Assembly: GCA_964484265.1 (NCBI GenBank) | Contig: CAZAFH010000019.1 | Span: forward strand, 1 to 64,000 | DNA: 64,000 nt | Direction of reading: 5' to 3' | Origin: SIAQ01 sp964484265 | Lineage (GTDB): Bacteria > Planctomycetota > Planctomycetia > Gemmatales > Gemmataceae | Shown: positions 57,729-64,000 of the stretch, piece by piece | Numbering within the stretch: position 1 is the first letter of the stretch | Layout of the letters: every line of letters begins with the position of its first letter | Notes under the pieces: model-generated | What the model was told of the DNA's origin: nothing | Database searches by the model: none | What the model saw: only the letters and a program-made list of their open reading frames with translations | Program-made: the position numbers and the translations under genes

Positions 57729-57812
57729 AGCCCCACCATGAGCGAAGCGATTGGTGGGGGTGAATACGCCAAATGATCACCCCCAGGAATCGCTGCGCTC
57801 ATCCTGGGGCTT
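57729..57812. repeat. Double hairpin repeat, TGAGCGAAGCGA family
   Basis: Left arm AAGCCCCACCATGAGCGAAG... (57729-57763) and right arm 57778-57812 pair with each other. Same family as in the nuo cluster. It sits between the radical SAM gene and prmC. Confidence 0.85.
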
Positions 57813-57884
57813 GTAGTAGGATAATTTGTATCATGAACACTGACGCCTACAACTCGTCGCTGAAAACCACCCAAGGACTGAATC

Positions 57885-58763
57885 ATGCCTCCCGCCACGG
57901 AACAGGTCTGGACGTTGGGTGCGCTCCTCGATTGGACGGCAAAGCATCTCGCCGCGAAGAACATCGAATCCGCACGCCTCGACGCCGAGGTTCTGCTCGC
58001 ACATGTCTCAGGCTGCAAACGCATCGATCTCTACGGCATGCGCTTCGCCGAGGTCGCGTCGCCCGAGGTTCGGCAGCAGTATCGTGATCTGATCCGCCAA
58101 CGCCTCGAAGGCTGCCCGGTCGCCTATCTCGTGGGGCGTAAGGAGTTTTACGGACTCGAATTCAAGGTCTCACGAGCGGTGCTGATCCCGCGTCCTGATA
58201 GCGAGCATGTTGTCGTGGAGTGCTTGAAGGTGATGAAGCCGATGAAAGAACCTCGCATTCTTGATATCGGCGTTGGGTCGGGCAACCTTGCCGTCAGTAT
58301 TGCGAAACATGTACTGACAGCGCGAATCACGGGCATCGACAAAAGCCCGGAGGCCCTGGCAATCGCCCGCGAAAATGCCGACACGCACGGCGTTGCAGAG
58401 CGAGTTCGCTTTCTCGAGGGCGATCTGTTCTCGCCGCTCGGCGCGGAAGAAACGTTCCACTGCATCGTCAGCAATCCACCATACATTCCCGAAGGCGACG
58501 TGCCGAATCTGCCGATCGGCGTGCGAAATTACGAACCGGTGACGGCATTGGCGGCGGGGCCAGATGGGTTTGGCGTTTTCGACCGTATCACCGCCGAGGC
58601 AGGCGCCCGATTGGAAGCTGGCGGCCATCTGATCATCGAGATCGGCTCGCCGCAAGAGGCGCCGGCGCGAGCGAAGCTGGAAGCGATTCCGGCGTTGTCA
58701 CTCTTGCCGACGATCATCGACTCCGCCGGCCACCCGCGCGTACTGCATGCGGTGCGGCGGTAA
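57885..58763 (+). CDS. prmC: Peptide chain release factor N5-glutamine methyltransferase
   Basis: Protein of 292 aa that methylates the GGQ glutamine of release factors RF1/RF2. Seen: the N-terminal helical domain (SARLDAEVLLAHVSGCKRIDLY), YLVGRKEFYGLEFKVSRAVLIPRPDSE, motif I ILDIGVGSGNLAVSIAK, and the catalytic NPPY in VSNPPYIPEGD. It ends AGHPRVLHAVRR as usual. prfA, often adjacent, is not in the window. Confidence 0.94.
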   Translation: MPPATEQVWTLGALLDWTAKHLAAKNIESARLDAEVLLAHVSGCKRIDLYGMRFAEVASPEVRQQYRDLIRQRLEGCPVAYLVGRKEFYGLEFKVSRAVLIPRPDSEHVVVECLKVMKPMKEPRILDIGVGSGNLAVSIAKHVLTARITGIDKSPEALAIARENADTHGVAERVRFLEGDLFSPLGAEETFHCIVSNPPYIPEGDVPNLPIGVRNYEPVTALAAGPDGFGVFDRITAEAGARLEAGGHLIIEIGSPQEAPARAKLEAIPALSLLPTIIDSAGHPRVLHAVRR

Positions 58764-58931
58764 GTCCAATGAGGCGGGCGCAGACAAAGCCATTCGACGC
58801 ATCGGCTTGAAGTGTTCGTCGAACTTCTCACAATGCACAAAGTCTCCGCCATCGCGGATTTGCGGTCAAGTCCGTATAGCCGATTCAATCCGCAATTCGA
58901 TATTTTTCGCAAATAACAAGGGCCCTATCCC

Positions 58932-59777
58932 ATGTCCACGGCATCGCTGAAAACCGAATTCAAATCTACGCCCGATCAGGATGATCTCGCCCAGATTCCG
59001 CGCGACTTGCGGTTCTACCCAACTTGCAACGATCACCCGCGCGTGCTCTCCCGGGCCGATATCGAGCAGTTCAACCGCGAGGGCTACCTCAATGGCCTGA
59101 CCGCCTACAGCACCCACGAAATCGCCGACATCCGGCACTACTTCGATCAACTCCTGAAAAAGGTCGTGGCGGCGGGCGGCGATAGCTATTCCATCAGCTC
59201 CGCCCACCTCAAATATGGCCGAGTGTGGGATATCTTGACGAACCCGACGCTCGTGGCTCATGTGCGGGATTTGCTTGGCGAGAACGTCATAGGCTGGGGA
59301 TCGCATTTCTTCTGCAAGATGCCCGGTGATGGCAAATCGGTCGCCTGGCATCAGGACGCGAGCTATTGGCCTTTGACGCCGTCCAAAGCCGTGACCGTCT
59401 GGCTGGCGATCGACGATGCCGACGTCGAAAACGCCTGCATGCGATTCATCTCTGGCTCGCACCATTTCGGCCATCAGACATTCCGCTCCAGTGATTCGCG
59501 GGAACACAACGTATTGAACCAGACCGTCGAGAATGCCGAGCAATACGGTACGGTGGTGGATGATTGCCTGAAAGCGGGACAGTTCTCCATGCACTCCGAT
59601 TTGCTCTTGCATGGTTCCGAGGCGAACACGTCCACCCGGCGCCGCTGCGGGTTGACGCTGCGCTATGCGGCGGCCGAGGTGCGTGCTTATCTCGATTGGA
59701 ACCAGAAGGGCGTCTGGGTCGCTGGGAGCGATCCGACCGGCCACTGGGCGAATCGCCAGCGGCCCGAATCGGACTAA
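58932..59777 (+). CDS. Phytanoyl-CoA dioxygenase family protein
   Basis: Protein of 281 aa, Fe(II)/2-oxoglutarate-dependent oxygenase. Iron ligands: VAWHQDASYWPL (H-x-D) and SDLLLHGSEANTS (His), with a later Arg (RRRCGLTLRYA) to bind 2-oxoglutarate. ISGSHHFGH and VWLAIDDADVENACMRF are typical. Substrate unknown; family members hydroxylate lipids, compatible-solute precursors or natural products. Confidence 0.87.
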   Translation: MSTASLKTEFKSTPDQDDLAQIPRDLRFYPTCNDHPRVLSRADIEQFNREGYLNGLTAYSTHEIADIRHYFDQLLKKVVAAGGDSYSISSAHLKYGRVWDILTNPTLVAHVRDLLGENVIGWGSHFFCKMPGDGKSVAWHQDASYWPLTPSKAVTVWLAIDDADVENACMRFISGSHHFGHQTFRSSDSREHNVLNQTVENAEQYGTVVDDCLKAGQFSMHSDLLLHGSEANTSTRRRCGLTLRYAAAEVRAYLDWNQKGVWVAGSDPTGHWANRQRPESD

Positions 59778-59942
59778 CCTGCATTTCTCACCACAGAGAA
59801 CTCTTGGTGATCTTTCTGGTGAGAAATCCGGACTAAAGTTGCTTTCTATAAGGAAGGCAGGAACGAATAGGCAAATCAATTCCGGCTTTCCTTGTCCGAT
59901 TCGTGATCCGTCACGAAAATTGTAACAATCGTAATGTCAGCC

Positions 59943-60034
59943 TGGCCAGGGGGCGCTTGGCCAACAGCAAATGGCCAAGCGCTTTTGCACTTTTTCCGCC
60001 TTTTTTTGCACTTTTAGGGGGTGTTGGCCAACAA
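59943..60034 (-). repeat. Interspersed ~100-bp repeat, copy 2 (inverted)
   Basis: Reverse complement of the element at 11275-11383, with very few differences: GGCGCTTGGCCAACAGCAAA, TTTTGCACTTTTTCCGCC, TTTTTTTGCACTTTTAGGGG and GTGTTGGCCAAC in order. The stretch 59778-60740 (963 bp) has no gene I can support; it holds this repeat and the two repeats listed next. Confidence 0.88.
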
Positions 60035-60186
60035 GCCGGGGGAGGGGCATAGGAGTTTCTTGCTTTTTGGCAACAATCATGCTTCGCAATTATTTTATGA
60101 TCTCCGCCATATTTGTGGAATTGGATGTGCGCCCAGAGGTGGGTTGATGAAAACCAAACGAAGCGTTAACCCGAAAAGTGTTGCGC

Positions 60187-60321
60187 ATTTTCTCCCCTCT
60201 TCCACCGGTAGAGGGGTCGGGGGGTGAGGGCCGCAGGTTGTCTGCAATGCTGATATTTTCCTGGCATTGCCATCGGCAAGCGGCCCTCACCCCTTCCCTC
60301 TCCCGGAGGGAGAGGGAGCGC
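60187..60321. repeat. Palindromic repeat, same type as in gltB
   Basis: Arms about 60191-60233 and 60279-60320 pair (GGTCGGGGGGTGAGGGCCGC with GCGGCCCTCACCCCTTCCC). The right arm contains CCCTCTCCCGGAGGGAGAGG, shared with the element at 6-100. Confidence 0.85.
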
Positions 60322-60386
60322 TTCGCGCAACGATTTCGGACGTCGGATGCTGTCTCGTCAGTGCGAGTTTTCAACGGTTTTCATCA

Positions 60387-60424
60387 GCCCAGCCCAGGGA
60401 TGAGGTACTCCGAACCCCTGGGAT
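60387..60424. repeat. Partial hairpin repeat CCCAGGGATGAGG.../CCCCTGGGATGA
   Basis: A single degenerate half of the CCCAGG...TGAGCG family: CAGCCCAGGGATGAGG followed by ACCCCTGGGATGA. Confidence 0.55.
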
Positions 60425-60740
60425 GAACGCAAACCGGCGACTGCGTCTGTTATCGCATCGCGACACATCCTCATCATTGGCGAATTCGAAATGAAAAATA
60501 CCGCGGATTGCCGCAAGAGCGAGATTCCTCTTCGTAGTAGCCCGCGAGAACCAATCAGAACTTTACCGGATTTATTATCCCCGCGCGATCTGTCGCGTCA
60601 AGAAGATTCTGGCTCGCGCCGGGAATCTCCGCACGCTTGCGACGGCCAGCATTCGGGGTTTCGGGAGACGTGCGGTCGAATTGCGGCGGAATGGCCGGAG
60701 AGAATGCCAGAACGATGGGGTACGGAAGAATGGGTTGCCG

Positions 60741-61571
60741 TCAATAGGCGGGGGCTTCTTTCGTGAGAACGATCATTCTCACGGTCGGGTGATTGGACGC
60801 GCCGAGAAGATCGGCGGGCCCGTTTTTCTCGGGTGCGGAAAGATAGAAACTGGCGGTGGCGCCGACATGAATCTCATCGCTCGTCGCGGTGTAGCCGGGC
60901 TTGGTTCTGTCGCTGCCGCGTAGTGCCGTCTTTTCCGCTTCGGTGTATTTCTTGGGATTGCCGGTATCGTCAAACTCGAACGGCAGGTACATTTTCCGGT
61001 AGATTACCTTGTCCTGCAATGCGAGTGTAAAATCCTTGGAATGAGCGACTTGAATGAACGGCTGGTTGTTCGGGTTGGATTTTGCCTTGGCACTGGCGCT
61101 GGCCATTTGTTGGGCCATCCGCATCTGGGCCTGCATTAATTGTCTCTGCATCTGCATCATCTGTTGGTAAAGCCGCATCTGTGCCTGCATCATTTGCTGC
61201 GGAGTTTGGCGGCCCGTGGGGCGACGGTTGCGGTATTGCTGCTGCATCTGGCGATAATTCTGGTACGACCGGTGATTCGAGGCGGCCTGTGGGTTGTAGC
61301 CGCGCGATTTGGGATTGAGCACCGGAGGCTTGTACTTGGGGTTGGGCTCAAGGTTGGTGAAGGTAACGCGCACGGATACCGATCCGCTGCCATCGTAGGC
61401 CAAGATCGTCCCGGCCAAGGCCTTGCTCTGCGTGGCCCACTGGTAGTCCGCTTCGTTGGCGTGCACGGCCTGCGAGGCCTTCTTTTTCTGGGCCTGCACG
61501 GAGTTGGGGCCGAATCCCAGTAGTGTGGTCAAGACAACGAATAGCGCGAGCCAAAATGAATAGGTACGCAT
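60741..61571 (-). CDS. Secreted Met/Gln-rich protein, unknown
   Basis: Protein of 276 aa. Signal peptide (YSFWLALFVVLTTLLGFGPN, cleavage near QAQ). After a beta-rich stretch (GTILAYDGSGSVSVRVTF) comes a low-complexity Met/Gln segment at about residues 108-160 (RQTPQQMMQAQMRLYQQMM, QRQLMQAQMRMAQQM), then a beta-rich C-terminal part (FTLALQDKVIYRKMYLPFEFD, SDEIHVGATASFYLS). No family recognised. Methionine-rich segments sometimes bind copper; that is speculation here. Confidence 0.7.
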   Translation of the reverse strand: MRTYSFWLALFVVLTTLLGFGPNSVQAQKKKASQAVHANEADYQWATQSKALAGTILAYDGSGSVSVRVTFTNLEPNPKYKPPVLNPKSRGYNPQAASNHRSYQNYRQMQQQYRNRRPTGRQTPQQMMQAQMRLYQQMMQMQRQLMQAQMRMAQQMASASAKAKSNPNNQPFIQVAHSKDFTLALQDKVIYRKMYLPFEFDDTGNPKKYTEAEKTALRGSDRTKPGYTATSDEIHVGATASFYLSAPEKNGPADLLGASNHPTVRMIVLTKEAPAY

Positions 61572-61822
61572 CGGAACCCCCTATCGATCGGGGCGACGCT
61601 TAATTATATTAATATTTCGACAGGTTTGTCAAATGGATATTCCGCTTGCACGGCACTCCACGGAGATCGAGCTTGACATTTTGTTTGGCCTGTGCGTGGT
61701 ACGGCGACGTTTCTGGGGCGCGACGTTTCCAAATTCCCCTGGAAGGGAAAGAAAGCTTCGCCGTCGTCGCGTGGGAACACGCGTCGGCCTGATCCCGTAT
61801 AGCTGTTTGGCGCCGTCTCGGT

Positions 61823-61849
61823 GTTTTTGCTTATAAGTAAAAACACGGA
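61823..61849. terminator. Hairpin GTGTTTTTGCTT/AAGTAAAAACAC
   Basis: A 12-base stem with one mismatch and a short loop. It could be a terminator, but there is no adjacent gene end in a fitting place. It lies in the 494-bp spacer 61572-62065, where I see no gene. Confidence 0.35.
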
Positions 61850-61954
61850 AGAATGGACACGGTTCCTTGAACCATCCCGGTGCAGTGAACGACGACTTCA
61901 ACGTGTGAACCTGAACCGATTGCAACGATCAAGACGCGGAAATTCATTCCGAAG

Positions 61955-62046
61955 TGTCGCCGAGAAAGGAACGCACCTCAACCTTCAGGGGCCAGAAAAC
62001 TGTCGCCGAAAAAGGAACGTACCTCAATCTTCAGGGGCCAGATAAC
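61955..62046. repeat. Two tandem 46-bp direct repeats
   Basis: Units 61955-62000 and 62001-62046 share TGTCGCCGA(G/A)AAAGGAACG, ACCTCAA(C/T)CTTCAGGGGCCA and a closing AGAAAAC/AGATAAC, with about five mismatches. It lies directly after the end of the minus-strand gene at 62066. Confidence 0.8.
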
Positions 62047-62065
62047 GGTTCGGCTGGCCCCACAG

Positions 62066-62632
62066 TCATTTGCCGCGACTCCATATTGCGAGGTCGCTGC
62101 TCGTTGCAAACACGAGGCTTCGGCCCGTCGGCGAAAATCCAAACGCCCGAACTTCTGAATATACGGCTATCTTGACTAACTCACTTGGCGAGTATCCGAA
62201 ACCCCAACCCTGGCGCAGCAGCAATGTTTCGTCCGGCCACTCAAGGGCAAGTCGTTCGACGCTCCAGCCATCGCGCGTCGCGCGGGTTAAACCGCCTCCA
62301 CTGATGCCGGCGGTGCGGATGTGTTGGCCGGCAAGCGGGCCGATGCCGACCGCCCACAGATCGAACGGGTCTTGCCAATCGGGGCCGACTCCTTCCGGCT
62401 CGGATCGGTCACGGGCCACACGTTCCCCCGTCAGACAGTCGAACACACCGCGTCCTTGCGAGGAGACAACTAAAAGCAGGTCGGAGCCGGGAGCGAAGCC
62501 CACTTCAGTCAAGCCACCGACTGCAGAGCCGCCGGCGAGCCTCCACGGCGAGGGCGGCTGGTCGACGGGTAGGTCGAGGACGCACTGCATCTGGCTTCGT
62601 AAGTCGGCTCGCACGTCGCGATCTCCCATCAT
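62066..62632 (-). CDS. Hypothetical protein, possible beta-propeller blades
   Basis: Protein of 188 aa. Two or three beta-strand modules read like propeller blades: EVGFAPGSDLLLVVSSQGRGVFDCLTG-type block (about residues 42-68) and EVRAFGFSPTGRSLVFATSSD at the C-terminus ending LAIWS. No signal peptide. No family recognised and no Shine-Dalgarno is seen at the ATG pair, so the true start is uncertain. It is flanked by repeats; it could be a remnant of a longer gene. Confidence 0.5.
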   Translation of the reverse strand: MMGDRDVRADLRSQMQCVLDLPVDQPPSPWRLAGGSAVGGLTEVGFAPGSDLLLVVSSQGRGVFDCLTGERVARDRSEPEGVGPDWQDPFDLWAVGIGPLAGQHIRTAGISGGGLTRATRDGWSVERLALEWPDETLLLRQGWGFGYSPSELVKIAVYSEVRAFGFSPTGRSLVFATSSDLAIWSRGK

Positions 62633-62898
62633 GGACCCGAGCCCATTAAGCAGTTGCGTGAGGGACCTGCATCCGCTTTTGCCGCCGAACGAACCAAGTT
62701 AAGCAGAATCGCCTGTTGGCGGCGATGCGATTGCCATTCGGCGACGAGCCGAGCTTCCGAATCTCGATTCTGCTTCAACGGGTGGTTAGACCTCCCAACC
62801 AGCAGGCTGTAGTTCCTGTGCCCGAGATAGCAAGGGTTGATTTCATCAGACGCCTGACTGTTTGTCAAACATATTCTGGTTGAGATTGGCATCAATTC

Positions 62899-62935
62899 AC
62901 CCCCAGGAATCGCTGCGCTCATCTTGGAGCTTGAC
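62899..62935. repeat. Half copy of TCGCTGCGCTCATC hairpin family
   Basis: CACCCCCAGGAATCGCTGCG then CTCATCTTGGAGCTT is almost identical to the right arm at 57778-57812; the left arm is missing. Confidence 0.7.
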
Positions 62936-63045
62936 GAGGCCCAATCAACAATCGTAACGCGCCTGGGCTGGCGCTGTCAAAGTCGGATGCGGGATTTTTT
63001 TTTCGATTGCACGGTCGGGGCGAGCGCTAAACGTAAAACCGGTCC

Positions 63046-63163
63046 CTATACCCCGACCCCGGCTTGTTGGCCAACACCCCCTAAAAATGCAAAAAAAGGC
63101 CGAAAAAGTGGCAAAGCGCTTGGCCAACAGCCGATGGCCAAGCGCCCGGTTGGCCAGGGGGTG
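63046..63163 (+). repeat. Interspersed ~100-bp repeat, copy 3
   Basis: Contains GTTGGCCAACACCCCCTAAA, ATGCAAAAAAAGGCCGAAAA and CGCTTGGCCAACAGCCGATG/GCCAAGCG, then GGTTGGCCAGGGGG. The same element as copies at 11275 and 59943. The gene-free stretch 62633-63307 holds this and the half hairpin at 62899; nothing else was seen. Confidence 0.88.
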
Positions 63164-63307
63164 CGTATCGATTTGGGCGGCTCGTGAGCGTCGTCCTTTC
63201 GAACTCGTCTTGACTCAGACTGCCCAATTCAACTACGCTGCCGGTTGAAAATGAGCTTTCAAGTCCGGAGTACCTCGCCTCGGTTGTTCTTGGAATGGAG
63301 TCCTAGC

Positions 63308-64000
63308 GTGTTCACGTCGCTGTTGCGCATCGCCAGGCGTTGGGCCAGGCCGCCTGTTTTACCTTCACCGCAGTTTCCGCCGTGCGTGCCTGAATGGTGC
63401 GATGCGATGGCGGAGCATCAGTCGGCGATCTGGTGGAAGGTCAAGCCGCACACGATGACGAGCGTCGAACGCGTCGTCGCGCTGTGCCAAAGCATCGCGT
63501 ATCTCGAACGGCGCCAAATCCCCGGCGCGATTGTCGAGTGCGGCGTCTGGAAGGGCGGAAGCATGCTGGCAGCGGCGCTGGCGCTTGAATCGCTCGGAGC
63601 CACCAACCGCGAGCTTTTCCTTTTCGACACCTTCGCCGGCATGACCGAACCCGACGACCGCGACGTCGATTGGCAGGGCCGATCGGCACGCGAACTCTTG
63701 AAGCTCCACTCCGCAGAAGGCGAAATGTACCGAGCACATGCGTCGCTGGCGGAGGTCAAGCAGACGCTGATGAAGTCGCGCTATCCGTGGGAGAAGATGC
63801 GCTTCGTGCCAGGCCGAGTCGAGGACACGATTCCGCGGCATGCGCCGGACCAGATTGCATTGCTTCGTTTGGATACCGATTGGCATGGCTCGACGCGCCA
63901 CGAACTTGAACACCTCTTTCCGCGTTTGGCCGAGGGCGGCATTTTGATCATCGACGACTACGGCCACTGGCGGGGAGCGAAGCTGGCGGCCGATAGTTAT
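63308..64000 (+). CDS. TylF/MycF-family methyltransferase, 3' end outside window
   Basis: 231 codons are visible, running off the right edge with no stop. A GTG start at 63308 is preceded by GGAG at 63297-63300. Seen: IVECGVWKGGSMLAAALAL (SAM-binding motif I), LFLFDTFAGMTEPDD, IALLRLDTDWHGSTRHELE and GGILIIDDYGHWRGAK, whose Asp residues bind the metal in the macrocin O-methyltransferase family. In planctomycetes and others such genes often sit in sugar or O-antigen clusters; the next genes lie beyond the window, so the substrate is unknown. Confidence 0.85.
   Translation, partial: MFTSLLRIARRWARPPVLPSPQFPPCVPEWCDAMAEHQSAIWWKVKPHTMTSVERVVALCQSIAYLERRQIPGAIVECGVWKGGSMLAAALALESLGATNRELFLFDTFAGMTEPDDRDVDWQGRSARELLKLHSAEGEMYRAHASLAEVKQTLMKSRYPWEKMRFVPGRVEDTIPRHAPDQIALLRLDTDWHGSTRHELEHLFPRLAEGGILIIDDYGHWRGAKLAADSY

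Noticed and set aside
62633..62922. 97-aa minus-strand open frame
   Set aside because: No Shine-Dalgarno or domain; its first residues come from the repeat half copy at 62899.

Overview
The window looks like a piece of a Planctomycetota chromosome, probably Gemmataceae-like. The evidence is the GC-rich coding, two DUF1501 sulfatase-like proteins with Tat-type leaders, a TIGR03067-type small secreted protein, a PQQ-like beta-propeller protein, an MJ0042-like zinc-ribbon/Lys-run membrane protein, a giant TPR protein, and a family member starting ADWEKCESPTTML that recurs in Gemmata-type genomes. This assignment is an inference from gene content; there is no rRNA in the window. I saw no tRNA, rRNA, CRISPR array, transposase or phage module.

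Layout. (1) 1-7.5 kb: glutamate synthase large subunit gltB (its 5' end lies outside the window and a palindromic repeat is embedded in its reading frame), a Uma2-family nuclease-fold gene, the small subunit gltD, and a DUF2887-type PD-(D/E)XK gene. (2) 7.5-21 kb: a small membrane protein, a SpoIVB/S55-type secreted protein, pgsA, a creatininase-family hydrolase (minus strand), a small unknown protein, a 3'-5' exonuclease, a 1958-aa TPR protein carrying a C39-like papain-fold domain, trpF, and an Rpn/YhgA-type PD-(D/E)XK gene. (3) 21.3-39.1 kb: a complete 14-gene respiratory complex I cluster (nuoA-N), all on the plus strand. It is interrupted by a GxxExxY cassette (nuoD/nuoE), by a zinc-ribbon membrane protein and a lipoprotein (nuoF/nuoG), and by palindromic repeats at five or more other junctions. 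(4) 39.4-64 kb: a mosaic typical of planctomycetes: PQQ-like propeller, methyltransferase, DUF2891 protein, six-repeat Tudor-like protein, an MFS carrier with a periplasmic insertion, HEAT-repeat protein, inverse-autotransporter-like barrel, two DUF1501 proteins, amidohydrolase, ApbE flavin transferase divergent from a radical SAM protein, prmC, a phytanoyl-CoA dioxygenase family protein, a Met/Gln-rich secreted protein, a probable beta-propeller-like hypothetical, and a TylF-type methyltransferase running off the right edge.

How it works together. GltBD assimilates ammonium as glutamate; NuoA-N couples NADH oxidation to proton pumping. TrpF, PgsA and PrmC are unlinked housekeeping functions (tryptophan, phospholipid, translation termination).

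The most unusual theme is non-coding or selfish-looking DNA wedged into conserved genes: four small genes of PD-(D/E)XK nuclease-fold families lie in or beside conserved operons, several families of palindromic repeats occupy gene junctions, one palindrome sits in frame inside gltB, and a roughly 100-bp repeat occurs three times in gene-free spacers. All function calls come from reading motifs and lengths by eye; no database search was run.
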